A stretch of DNA of 64,000 nt from Leishmania martiniquensis. Lineage: Eukaryota; Euglenozoa; Kinetoplastea; Trypanosomatida; Trypanosomatidae. The first letter of the stretch is position 1. The number at the start of each line of letters is the position of its first letter. Below the pieces are notes generated by a model. That model was not told the DNA's origin. It saw nothing but the letters and a program-made list of their open reading frames with translations, and did no database searches. The stretch lies in the NCBI RefSeq assembly GCF_017916325.1, contig NC_090168.1:1259143-1323142 (forward strand), in the 5' to 3' direction. A program made the position numbers and the translations under genes. Shown one piece after another: positions 12,371 through 22,041 of this stretch.

Positions 12371-13161
12371 CTGTCGCATCACCTCTGTCCTCCCTCTCCT
12401 TGGTCGGCCTCACAGCCCACCAGTGAGATTAGCGCCGTCACACTGACGCGGAAGTGCGACGAAACCGAAGGTCAGCATACACGCACACACACGAAGAGGC
12501 TGCTTCGCCGGTGTCGTGCTCGGAGATTTGGTTTGTTATACTTCAGCCATTCGGTGTATGGGGGGTTAACGCACACGTCTCCTTTCCATTTTTTTGCTCT
12601 CCCTCTCTCTGAGTTTCTCCTCCTCGTCCACACGTCAATCCGGAAGCCCGCTGTTTTTTTATTCGCTTCTCTTTCCCTCTCTTCTCTTCTCGGCTCTCTC
12701 TCGCGGTCACTTCAGAAGCGTGTCGCTGTCTTGCCGGGGCCTCCGCTATTGCGGCGGGGCAGCTCCTCCAGCCGCGGCGCACTGACGTATGTGCGTGGTG
12801 CGGTAGCTGGCGTATGTATCTCTCACGCTTGGCGGGTGCCGACGGGTTTTACGGCCTTGCCTGTGAGCTGCCGTCAGCCGGACCCGACCAGCTTCCCCCC
12901 TCATGTCAGCCGCTATGTGGGACGTGGCGGGCGAGCGAGGGTGGAGCCCTGCAGTTTCGTAAAAGTCATGAACACCGCAAACGGCCATCGCGTGCGGGCG
13001 GAGTGCGGAGCCCCGCTTCCCCTATCTTGCGGTGGCCAACACGTTTGCGACATCGCCCCGGATAGGGTGGGAGATGGGGTGAATGCTCAACTCACGCATA
13101 GCCGCCTCCTCTCCCGCCCTCTCTCACTCTCTTTCGCCTGCCCTTTCTCATCTCACAGTGG
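12371..13161 (+). repeat. 791-bp direct repeat, copy 2
   Basis: Second copy of the segment at 6116-6906, in the same orientation. The translations of every frame I compared are identical in the two copies, so the identity is complete or almost so. The left flank ends GGACTGATAG and the right flank begins CGTTGACCG; neither resembles the corresponding flank of copy 1. Confidence 0.9.
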
Positions 13162-14030
13162 CGTTGACCGTATAGATGTACAAAAAAGCAGATATAGCCA
13201 ACATATTTCACGGCGAAGGCGTGCGCTCTGGCATGCGGACACCGGTGTAGAGGGCAGTGTTTTTGCAGCTATGCTCTTTCACAACAGTGTCGTAGCCTGA
13301 CACACTCCGTAAAAGGCAGAGGCACCAGTGAAGTGCCGTTCTCTCTGGTTGCGAGCGAAGAGCGGGAAGCCGAGCCACTTGCGGGCTCCGTACAGTTGCC
13401 ACTCAAGCGAAAATGAATGCCGTGCGAGCCACACATATGTGTGTATTACTGTTGTAGGGCACCAGGCGGGTCTCTGGCGAGGCGCCGAAAATGGGTACGC
13501 TTGGGTGAATCTGCAGCGAGAGGGAGGAGACACCAAAAGTGCGAATGTGGCGCGAGCCCGAGGAGCGGGGTGAAACAGGAGGACTCGGAGAGATGAAGGG
13601 TGGGCCCGAAAGCGCCATCTATACGGAAGAGGGCGATGCTGAGAGAGGTGAGGAGGGTGGCCTCTGGCTCACTCCGCGACCAGTGGCAGATGCTCATGGT
13701 AGCGGCAGAAGACGAGATGACGGCTCAGTATACCATCGCGTGCTCGAAAGCGAAGATCCATTTACACTCTCTTCTTGGAGATGGTGGTGGTGGGCGGGGG
13801 GGAAGGGGAAGGGGCCAAGAATATCTGTTAACGGTTGCAGGGGTCACAGCCGGATTATGTGTTTTTTTTTTTGGTGGGGGACGTGGTTCGCCATACTGTC
13901 GACTACGGACACTATTGCCAAAGTGGCTGAGACAGCAGCAGGGCAGAGAGGGATAGTTTAAGGTAAGGTGATGCGGAACGACGCAGAGGGCAGCTAAGCA
14001 CTTGAAGGCGCAACGCTATCGTTGTAGATG
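13162..14030. other. Purine-rich gene-free block with G-runs
   Basis: Directly after repeat copy 2 the + strand switches from C/T-rich to G/A-rich for roughly 800 bp and then returns. Overlapping frames of about 120-140 codons exist near 13539-13961, but they are Gly/Arg/Glu-rich translations of the purine bias with no recognisable domain. The block holds a G-quadruplex motif at 13792-13814. Confidence 0.5.
13792..13814 (+). other. G-quadruplex-forming motif
   Basis: Four G-runs (3, 7, 4 and 4 bases) are separated by one- or two-base loops, which meets the standard intramolecular G4 pattern on the + strand. It could fold in DNA or in the transcript. Confidence 0.55.
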
Positions 14031-16045
14031 ATCTAGTGGCTTTGTTTCAGGCGCCCCACCTCCCACCCTTACTTTTTGACGTCAAGAAGGGCCCTCCCAA
14101 TCCTTAGACGACGACGCGTAATGTGGCGGCCGCCTGTGATGCTCTTCTACTCGCTTGCTAGTAGCCTTGCTTGCCATGCGAATCGCCTCTTCATTCTGCT
14201 CGCTCTACAGATTTTGACGATTCTTCCCTTTTTTCTTGATTCTGTTTCATTTTTTTTTCACGCTGCCTGCTTCGCCCTCCCCTCCCTCCCTCCCGTTTTC
14301 TGCAACGGGCCTATGCGCTCGCTTTCTCTGCATCTTGGCGCTGACGATATCAGGCATTCTTCCGCGCCTGACCGCACAAACGGACGCAGAGAGAGAGGGA
14401 GGTTCTGAGCTTGTCCGGACGCAGGCAAGCGCACACGGACCTGACCAGCGAACACCATGGACGTGTCTTTAACGATGCGTGTGCGCCGACAGCCTGCCTT
14501 TGTTATCTTTACGCAAACGTTGCATGCGTTGGCCACTTCTTAGCACCCTCTGCCTCCTCTTCTGCGTCACTTGTGCTCCGGGCGGGCATATACGGGTGCC
14601 GCCTCTGCCTTCTGGTGCTCTGTTATCAGGCGGCCTGCGTTGTGTGCGTCTTCGCCGAATGAGCACGTGTGTAGAAAAGCCACTGTAGCACACACGAGAA
14701 CACGGGCTGAACATTTCTTGCTACCCTAGATGTTGCCAGGGGCCTCCTGAGCTGTACGTTGGTGAACGTGCAACGCCCGGCGTCTCACTCAGAGGAAGAG
14801 TTCCTCTTTTGCCCGCAAAAAGGCTGCTGGCTCATGTCCGAGATCTGCACTTGTGTGTGTGATTGTGCAGATAGTGGGGACAGATGGAGGGAGGGTGCAG
14901 CAGCGTACGAGACTGAATCACGACTTCTCTGTCTGTATCTGTCTCTGGCAGGCAGGCACTCGTTTCGTTCACATTTTTGGTCCGTTTCCGCTGATTTTGC
15001 TCTCGGAGTGGCCGCTCCCCCCCACCTTTCTCTCCCACTAAGACACTCCTGCCGCCGCTGCTGTTGTCGTTGCTCACCTCCTTCCACGCCATGCGTCTGC
15101 TGCTGGCAAACGCGCATTTACGTGCACATCTGTGCGTCTGTCTGAAAAGGCGCCCCGAGCCGCGTGCAAGCGAACAAAACGACACAGCACCGATAAAGGG
15201 TGGCAATTCATCAGATAGGAGCGCCTGAAAACTGTCAACGCGTTGTACGAAGATGTGGCACGAAGGAACGGAAAGAAAAAAAAGTATCTTCTTTCAAAGT
15301 CGCTCTCGAGTGAAGGAAACCTTTCTAGGGCACTGCTGCACGACGGCGCCGGTATCCCTGCACCAACCGCCAATGCCGCACACGTTGCGCAGCGCAACTT
15401 TGAAAAGAGAGCGATAGAAGAGAAAAGAGCGAACAAAATAACAACAAGAGCAAAAAAAACTGCTCCGCCGCTGATCTTTGGCGCGTAATGCGCTCTCACA
15501 CGCAGCGGCTGAAGAGTTCTGCGAGCGTCTGAGGGCGAACTTTGTGCTTGCCATCCTCTTCCCTTCCGTCGCTCACTTACTGCCTCTTTTCTATGGGAAT
15601 TTTGTGTTCTCCTCACGGAAACTGCACACACGCACCCCGTCGCACTTCTCCCCCTCCCCCATCCCTTTGCTGCCATCCCCCCACAACGCTGTGCCTCTTT
15701 TCCCTTGTAGTTACATATTCATCGAGTCCGTCCATCGATCCATCCATCTCTCGCTCTCTCTCCCCTCGCCGCCGCCGGAGCCCTACTTGCACCCGCACAG
15801 ATCGGGAAACGTTTTCCCTTCGTCTGTCTTTCTGACGTGGTGTGTGTGTGTGTTTAGGTAGGTCGGGCGATACGGGGTCACGAACGCACGCAGGGACAGC
15901 AGTGACTGCTCAAAGAGATTACAAGCACTGAGCTCGCACATACACGCACACACACCGAAAGCTCTTTGACTGAACCTTTTCTCGTCAACGCCAGCGAGGA
16001 GGAGGAGAAGAGGAGTCAACGCTTCCTGCCGCTGCTTATCAGCAG
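14031..16045. other. Gene-free spacer upstream of the GAP1 candidate
   Basis: Mixed to pyrimidine-rich sequence with no credible gene on either strand. The last few hundred bases contain strong Y-tracts (15540-15710, 15740-15780) and a TG microsatellite near 15840. They probably form the splice-acceptor region and 5' UTR of the next gene. Confidence 0.55.
15691..15710 (+). promoter_or_regulatory. Candidate trans-splice acceptor for the GAP1 gene
   Basis: A Y-tract running into GTAG, with the AG at 15709-15710, would give a 5' UTR of about 335 nt. A second candidate AG lies at 15855-15856 after a TG run. Choice by eye only. Confidence 0.35.
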
Positions 16046-17623
16046 ATGTTGCGCGTTAAGGGGGCGTCTGGGGCCATGGGCGCCTCTCCGCATATTGGTG
16101 CGTTTTTAGCCTCCTCAATGCCAAGGGCCGCCAGCGTCTCCATCCGCAGGCATTCCAGCTGGCATCACCGCTTCTCCAATGTGCGCTCTTTTCTTGCCTC
16201 CTCGGCAAACGCGGCCGCGGCGCTGACGCAGGGCCGCCGCTGGCAGTCGTCGTCTACGCCACAAAAGGACTTCAATCATATCACTCATGACCTTGTGTGG
16301 GGCCTGTGGAACGAGGGCAACCTCTTCTCACTCTCTGCGGCAGAGCTCATGTATTACTTACAGCAGCAACAGCGCTCCAGCGGCAGTAGCGCGTTCGTGA
16401 TTGACCCTCAGGCAAAGAAGAGTACTCTAGTGCGTCAAGTGGAGGAGGTGCTTTCTGCGGAGCAGGCGAATATCACGGTGCCGCAGGATGACAGTGCCGC
16501 GGTAACCATGACCGGCTCCGATCGTGTCGAGGAAACTCTCGACGAGGCAGACGAGTATGGCGACTGGGGTGCCGAGCCCGGCTTCGAGGAGCGGCGTCAC
16601 ATCGACTACATGGAGTTTAGTCCACAGCGCATGGGCGAACGGTACGACGTGCTCTCGCCGCGCGCCTACCAGCTGCTGCACAGCGAACTCTCCGCCGATG
16701 TTGGCCTGACGGCGGTGGACCCGTCCAAGTTTCCAGGGCACAGCAAAGCGAAGCTTGCCTATCTTGTCTCAAAGGTCAACGTGGACAAGGCGAATGAGCA
16801 GCATTTCCGCCGCGGGCTTGAGTGGTGCCTCGCGAACCTGTGGAATACGAACATGAGCGGCGAGCTCAACATTGGCGCCGGCCGCATAATCTTCTATCGG
16901 ACTATCGCGAAGCAGAACCGCAACACACTCCCTTTGTGGACGCTGCAGCGGCACCTTTACGCGTACCACCCGTACGTGTGGTTCGCTATCGCCTCCGCCT
17001 CCAACGCGGAGGCGATGGAAAAGCTGGCCGAGCGACTCGGGATGAAGCTTGTGCAGGATTCGACGACCAGCTACAAGATTTGCATTCGTCGTTCAGGTGA
17101 AGTGCTCGATGGAGAGCTGAACGCGCAGCTGCAGTGCACGAAGCTGAACCGGCCATGGGACAGATTTTTCGTCGCGCATTACGTTCGCTCTCAAATGCCG
17201 GACCTCCGCTACCTAGTGAGGGCGCGCCATCCGATCAAGAAGCGCATCGTAGACGCCTACCTAGAAGCCGACATTCTCCGTAGCACTCGCGATTCCGTGC
17301 AGTCAGTGCTTTCGCCGGAGCTCGGTGAGGTCTACTACTGCTGCGAGCGCGTCACTCGAAAGTGGGCGATGCGGACGAAGACTGGCGTGACGCTGCAGTT
17401 AGTAGAGACGCGGCGTACTCCGCTTATTATTACAAAGGCAGGTGACGAGGGCGAGCGGCTAGAGTACGAGTGGATTGTGGTGCTCCCTCAGAAGGCGGAG
17501 CGCATTGATGTCGCGGCACTGTCGGCGGAGCTGTGGGACTACGGCAACCTGCTGGCGCGTGAGCTTGAGCCGGGCATGGAGGAGTTCCTGTCTCATACGA
17601 TGACGGCGGCAGCTTCTTACTAG
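16046..17623 (+). CDS. GAP1: Mitochondrial guide-RNA-binding complex subunit GAP1/GRBC2 (candidate)
   Basis: 525 residues from the first ATG. The first 74 residues lack acidic side chains and are rich in Arg, Ser and Ala, a strong mitochondrial targeting sequence. The mature part has no standard motif; it begins near FNHITHDLVWGLWNEG, has an acidic stretch around residues 150-190, then a mixed alpha/beta body. GAP1 and GAP2 form the gRNA-binding, gRNA-stabilising complex needed for uridine insertion/deletion editing in kinetoplastid mitochondria. The assignment rests on length, targeting signal and position between hnRNP F/H-like and eIF5B genes, as I recall for T. brucei chromosome 2. It could instead be another mitochondrial RNA-processing subunit. 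The ATG is supported by the targeting peptide starting there. Confidence 0.62.
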   Translation: MLRVKGASGAMGASPHIGAFLASSMPRAASVSIRRHSSWHHRFSNVRSFLASSANAAAALTQGRRWQSSSTPQKDFNHITHDLVWGLWNEGNLFSLSAAELMYYLQQQQRSSGSSAFVIDPQAKKSTLVRQVEEVLSAEQANITVPQDDSAAVTMTGSDRVEETLDEADEYGDWGAEPGFEERRHIDYMEFSPQRMGERYDVLSPRAYQLLHSELSADVGLTAVDPSKFPGHSKAKLAYLVSKVNVDKANEQHFRRGLEWCLANLWNTNMSGELNIGAGRIIFYRTIAKQNRNTLPLWTLQRHLYAYHPYVWFAIASASNAEAMEKLAERLGMKLVQDSTTSYKICIRRSGEVLDGELNAQLQCTKLNRPWDRFFVAHYVRSQMPDLRYLVRARHPIKKRIVDAYLEADILRSTRDSVQSVLSPELGEVYYCCERVTRKWAMRTKTGVTLQLVETRRTPLIITKAGDEGERLEYEWIVVLPQKAERIDVAALSAELWDYGNLLARELEPGMEEFLSHTMTAAASY

Positions 17624-18488
17624 CGTGCGCGCGGCTCTTGATTTCTTTTCCTTGAGCCGGCAAGGGCAGAAGTTTGTTGGATGGATGGGATGGCAAAACA
17701 GGCGCAGGAAGTGACAGGAGAGGTATTGCCGGGGTAGTGAGCAGGGACTTGGGGGTGGTACGCTGAGTTCCGTTGCTTCGCCTGCGATAGGGTTCCTCCT
17801 ACACTGGCGGCGCGGGACGCTGTTGTGGGTCTTTTTTGTGTGACTATAGCTCTCTTTCCGAATCCACTTCTCTCTCTCTCCATGGCGCCGTCAATGAGGG
17901 GATCACTGGCTTTCATCTGCAAAGGCATGCTGCCCCTGTGTATACGTGTGTGTGTGACGAGACGCACTTGCTCGCCCTTTGGCCATTATCCCCCGCGTTC
18001 GCTCCCGCTTCCTCCTCCTCTTCCATCGACTCGTTCGCTCTCTTCGTTCCCCTTCCCGATACGGCGACACCTTCTGAGGTGTTTGCAGTGCTTTGCTTAT
18101 CTTCTCGTACATCTCCATCCCTGACGATCGTGGTGATGGCGAAGCACCTGCCTCCGTCTTGGGAGAAGAGCAAGGGCGGCGCGCGCGGGAGGGGGGCATG
18201 AGGCAAACATAAGGCAATGCAGGTAGGAAAGAAGTGATCGAGGCGGTCGTCGAGGTGGGGAAAGAAGGGCAAGCACATCGGAGTTGCGGCTGGACCCTTC
18301 TGAGCGAAGACAGTAGAGGTAAGGGCAACTGCGGCCATCTTCCCTCTGGAGCGTCCATGACACAAACTTACACGCAAGCACACACTTGCGGAATCGCCCC
18401 ATATGCGTGAGGGTTAAGCGTACACGCGTCTGCCGCTTTTTTTTTCTTTCTCCCTTCTTTCGTGTGTGCGTGTGTATGTGTTTGTGTT

Positions 18489-18518
18489 CATGTGTGACCT
18501 GCAAGCTTGTCACACATG
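18489..18518 (+). other. Perfect 10-bp inverted repeat (hairpin)
   Basis: CATGTGTGAC (18489-18498) and GTCACACATG (18509-18518) pair exactly around a 10-base loop that contains AAGCTT. It lies in the probable 3' UTR of the upstream gene and may be an RNA stem-loop. Confidence 0.5.
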
Positions 18519-19184
18519 CTGATATGTTCCCCCTTTTAAGGTGCTTAGGGAGGCTGTGAGAGAAAACGCTGAGTGAGGTGTGTGCACGTGTCAGTTTGTG
18601 TGGGGAGGATGGCAAAAGGAGATGTTCATGCGCATCGAGGTACTTGTGGGGGCAGAGTGGGCGGGGAGCTGCAGTTGAACTCGATCTTGAGCCCCCTCCT
18701 CCTCTCCATCCGTGCGCGTGCGTGTGCATTCGTACGCGTTGATGAAGATTCTGTTCCGCGGCCGACTCCGACGCATACGCACGCTCATGAACCGAAGGAA
18801 AACGGCAAAGCGTCGCCGCGTTTCAGGTATGCCCTTAACATTTCCAGCAGAAGGGCACTGCGTAGCACCGTTTCTCTGCTTTTCATTTCTTCACTCTCTC
18901 TCCACTCCTTCATCGGCGCGTCACTGTCCTCTCTAAAATCTACACTCACACGCCTCCCACTCTCTCCAATCGATGCAGCAGTCGCACTCTCCGCAAAAAA
19001 GAAAAGGCCGAGCTGCCTACCCTCAACCACAGTGTTTACCCGCTTTGCTTACCATTTCTCTCTCTCTCTGAGTGTGTCCATCTTTCTTTTTCTTTTCGTT
19101 TGGTTTAGTTCTTGTGCGTCCACGATCTCGCTAACATGGTGCTCACCTCCCGACGGTCTGCACTGAACGCATAGCACTCCTCAC

Positions 19185-19217
19185 CTCCGCTCTCTCTCTC
19201 CTTCTCTCCCTTCTCAG
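19185..19217 (+). promoter_or_regulatory. Candidate trans-splice acceptor for eIF5B
   Basis: A long, nearly uninterrupted C/T tract ends in TTCTCAG, with the AG at 19216-19217. This is the strongest such site upstream of the ATG and predicts a 5' UTR of about 370 nt. Confidence 0.5.
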
Positions 19218-19587
19218 CTTCCATTTGGCGCGTTGACGCCCACGATCACGCGCAGGCGCCGATACACGTAAGGAAAAAAGAAAATAAGGCCCAACGTCGC
19301 CACCACGTCTGCATGTGCATTCGTCGAGGTAGCGAGATAAGTCGCGGTCCCCTTCTGACGAAGCGCCACTCGTAGATGAACATCAGAAGCACCGCATAAA
19401 AGCAAAAAACAAAGCGAACGATAAGCGAGACAGGCGATCATTGCGAACCTACGAGCCCCCCTGCCCTTTTTACCCCACCGTTTTCCCCACTCCCCCATCA
19501 GCATTGCTTGCTCAGCGTGAGCCCTAAGGCTCTCCCATCCCCAAACACCGACGTTCGACCGCACGCCTGCATCCTGCAGCTCGAGCC

Positions 19588-22041
19588 ATGCCACCGAAAG
19601 CGCCCAAAGGAGCCCCCAAGGCGGCGGCCAAGAAGGGGCCGCCGAACGCCATGCTGGCAAAGCTCAAGATGAAGATGGAGCTTCAGAAGGCGGAAGAGGA
19701 GCGTCTGCGGCTCGAGGCCGAGGAAGAGGAGCGCCGCATCCGCGAGGAAGAGCGGCTCGCCGAGGAGCAGCGCAAGTTTGAGGAAGCGGAGCGCCAGAAG
19801 GAGCGCGAGCGTCAGAAGGAGGAGGAGCGCTTGGCTCGCAAGGAGCGCAAGGCGGCCGTCAAGAGCGACGCACTCGACCGCATGCGCGTGGCTGGTATGA
19901 TATTGCCTGATGTGGATCGCATTCGCCAGGACGAGGAGGTGCGCAAGGATGAGGTGAACGTGGCGCCGAAGCCGAAGCCGAGGCCGAAGCCGAAGCCGGT
20001 GGCTACCGCGGCGCCGCCGCCTGAAGAGGAAGAGGTGGAAGAGGGGGAGCCGACGGAGCTGACGGAGTCGGAGGAGGAGATCGACGAGGATGACTGGGAA
20101 GCTGTCATGGAGCGCGATGAGCGTCGGGCGAATCGGCACACCAACAACGAGCGCATCCGTGCCGAGCGTGCCGAGCGCAAGGAGACGCGTGCGGCGGAGA
20201 AGCGGAAGGCGGAAGAAGAGAAGCGGTTGAAGAACCATGTTCTGGAGAAAGTGAGCAACCTGCGCTCCCCGATTTGCTGTGTGCTCGGCCACGTCGATAC
20301 GGGTAAGACAAGCCTTCTTGACCGCATTCGCTCCACAAATGTTCAGGGCGGCGAGGCTGGCGGCATCACCCAGCAGATTGGCGCTACCTTCTTTCCTCGA
20401 GAGTCCCTCGTGTCTGCCACAGAGGAGCTCATCAAAAAGCACAAGTGCGTGCTGAACGTGCCAGGCCTGCTCGTGATTGATACTCCCGGTCACGAGTCCT
20501 TCACGAACCTGCGCAGCCGCGGCAGCAGCCTGTGCGACATTGCCATTCTGGTGGTGGATATCATGCACGGCCTTGAGCAGCAGACGCGCGAGTCCATCCG
20601 CCTTCTGCGCGAGAAGCGATGCCCCTTCATTGTGGCACTGAACAAGGTGGATCGCCTATTCGACTGGCAGCCGCACGAGAACATGGACATCCAGCAGTCA
20701 CTAGAGCTCCAGAAGGCGCACGTCCGAAGCGAGTTCCACACGCGCTGGAGCCAAGTGAAGAACGAGCTGTCCGCCGAGGGGCTCAACTCGGAGCTGTACT
20801 ACAACAACAAGGAGGTGCGCAACGTTGTGTCGGTGGTGCCGACGTCAGCCCGCACCGGCGAAGGCGTGTGCGACTTGCTTTTGCTGGAAATTCAGCTCGT
20901 GCAGCAGTTCATGGAGGGGAAAGTTACCTACAAGGATGATCTGCAGTGCACGGTGCTTGAGGTGAAGCCGATCACCGGGTACGGGTTCACGATTGACGTC
21001 ATCCTCATCAATGGCGAGCTGCACGAGGGAGACGAGATATGCCTGTGCGGACAGAACGGCCCCATCTTTACGCAAATCCGGTCGCTGCTGACGCCGCAGC
21101 CGCTGCGTGAGATGCGTGTGCGTGGCGAGTACATTCACCACAAATCGATAAAGGCGGCAATGGGTGTGAAGATATCTGGAAACGACCTCGAGTACGTCAT
21201 CCCCGGCACCCAGCTCCTCGTTGTGCACCCGAACGACAACAAGGAGAAGATCTCCGAGCTGGTCATGAAGGACGCGACGAACATCAACGAGTACCTAGAC
21301 CCCGACGGCCTTGGTGTCAGCGTACAGAGCAGCACCCTTGGCGCCCTCGAGGCCCTTCTGTCCTTTCTCAAGAGTATGAAGATTCCAGTGGCGAGCATCG
21401 CTATCGGCCCAATCCACAAGCGCCACATGCACCAGGTTCTGTCGATGAAGCGGCGCGAGCCGCGCTACGCCGTCGTTCTCGCCTTCGACGTGCCGGTTTC
21501 GGAGGAGGCGCGCGAGATTGCGAAAAAGAACGACATTGACGTCTTTGAGGCGAACATCATCTATCACCTCTTTGACAGATTCACTCGGTACATGCAGGAG
21601 TACGAGCAGCGCGAGAAGGACCGCCTCCGCTCCATTGCGATCTTTCCGGTGCAGCTGAAGATGATTGGCGAGTCGATTCACGCGACCGACCCGATCATCA
21701 TCCCAGTCTCCGTGGAGCGCGGCCAGCTACGCCCCGGGACGCCGCTCAGTGCGATTCGAAAGAAGGACGACAGCGTCGTCGTGATTGGTCGCGTGATGTC
21801 GATGGAGCGGGACAACCGGCCTGTGGAGATCGGTACCCCTGGCATGGACCTGGCTGTCAAGATCAACTCTGGCGAGTCGGGCGTTACCGTTGGCCGTCAG
21901 TTTGACAGTGGCGACATCATTGTGTCTCACATCACGCGCCAGTCCGTTGATGCCGTGAAGAAGTTTAAGGACGAGCTGAAGCCAGATGATGTGCTGCTGT
22001 TGGCTTCGCTCATCAAGGTGCTGAAGGTGCCGAACAAGTAA
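19588..22041 (+). CDS. EIF5B: Eukaryotic translation initiation factor 5B (IF-2-like GTPase)
   Basis: 817-residue cytosolic GTPase that promotes 60S subunit joining at the end of initiation. Residues 1-225 are a highly charged, Glu/Arg/Lys-rich helical extension with a Lys-Pro repeat near 130-137. The G domain follows: G1 GHVDTGKT at 234-241, switch I GGITQQIGAT around 258-267 with Thr261, G3 DTPGHE at 298-303 with the catalytic His302, G4 NKVD at 352-355, and an SARTGEG G5-like segment near 419. The remainder matches domains II-IV. The protein is shorter than the human factor mainly because the N-terminal extension is reduced. A 356-codon frame on the opposite strand is a shadow of the biased codons. 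Confidence 0.96.
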   Translation: MPPKAPKGAPKAAAKKGPPNAMLAKLKMKMELQKAEEERLRLEAEEEERRIREEERLAEEQRKFEEAERQKERERQKEEERLARKERKAAVKSDALDRMRVAGMILPDVDRIRQDEEVRKDEVNVAPKPKPRPKPKPVATAAPPPEEEEVEEGEPTELTESEEEIDEDDWEAVMERDERRANRHTNNERIRAERAERKETRAAEKRKAEEEKRLKNHVLEKVSNLRSPICCVLGHVDTGKTSLLDRIRSTNVQGGEAGGITQQIGATFFPRESLVSATEELIKKHKCVLNVPGLLVIDTPGHESFTNLRSRGSSLCDIAILVVDIMHGLEQQTRESIRLLREKRCPFIVALNKVDRLFDWQPHENMDIQQSLELQKAHVRSEFHTRWSQVKNELSAEGLNSELYYNNKEVRNVVSVVPTSARTGEGVCDLLLLEIQLVQQFMEGKVTYKDDLQCTVLEVKPITGYGFTIDVILINGELHEGDEICLCGQNGPIFTQIRSLLTPQPLREMRVRGEYIHHKSIKAAMGVKISGNDLEYVIPGTQLLVVHPNDNKEKISELVMKDATNINEYLDPDGLGVSVQSSTLGALEALLSFLKSMKIPVASIAIGPIHKRHMHQVLSMKRREPRYAVVLAFDVPVSEEAREIAKKNDIDVFEANIIYHLFDRFTRYMQEYEQREKDRLRSIAIFPVQLKMIGESIHATDPIIIPVSVERGQLRPGTPLSAIRKKDDSVVVIGRVMSMERDNRPVEIGTPGMDLAVKINSGESGVTVGRQFDSGDIIVSHITRQSVDAVKKFKDELKPDDVLLLASLIKVLKVPNK

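Larger units (their letters stand above)
17624..19587. other. Spacer between the GAP1 candidate and eIF5B
   Basis: About 2 kb of 3' UTR and intergenic sequence with no credible gene. It holds a perfect 10-bp inverted repeat (18489-18518), Y-rich tracts near 17860-18060 and 18880-19215, and the probable splice acceptor of eIF5B near its end. Confidence 0.6.

Noticed and set aside
13539..13961. 140-codon frame in the purine-rich block
   Set aside because: Gly/Arg/Glu-rich product of the local bias, overlapping another frame of similar length; no family.
15074..15676. 200-codon minus-strand frame
   Set aside because: Opposite to all other genes, Arg/Ser/Phe-rich, no domain.
1508..16045. CRISPR array, prophage or other bacterial-type systems
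   Set aside because: Eukaryotic trypanosomatid DNA; no spaced direct-repeat array or phage genes are present.
19498..20568. 356-codon antisense frame overlapping eIF5B
   Set aside because: Leu/Arg/His-rich mirror of the Glu/Lys-rich N-terminal extension; eIF5B is certain.
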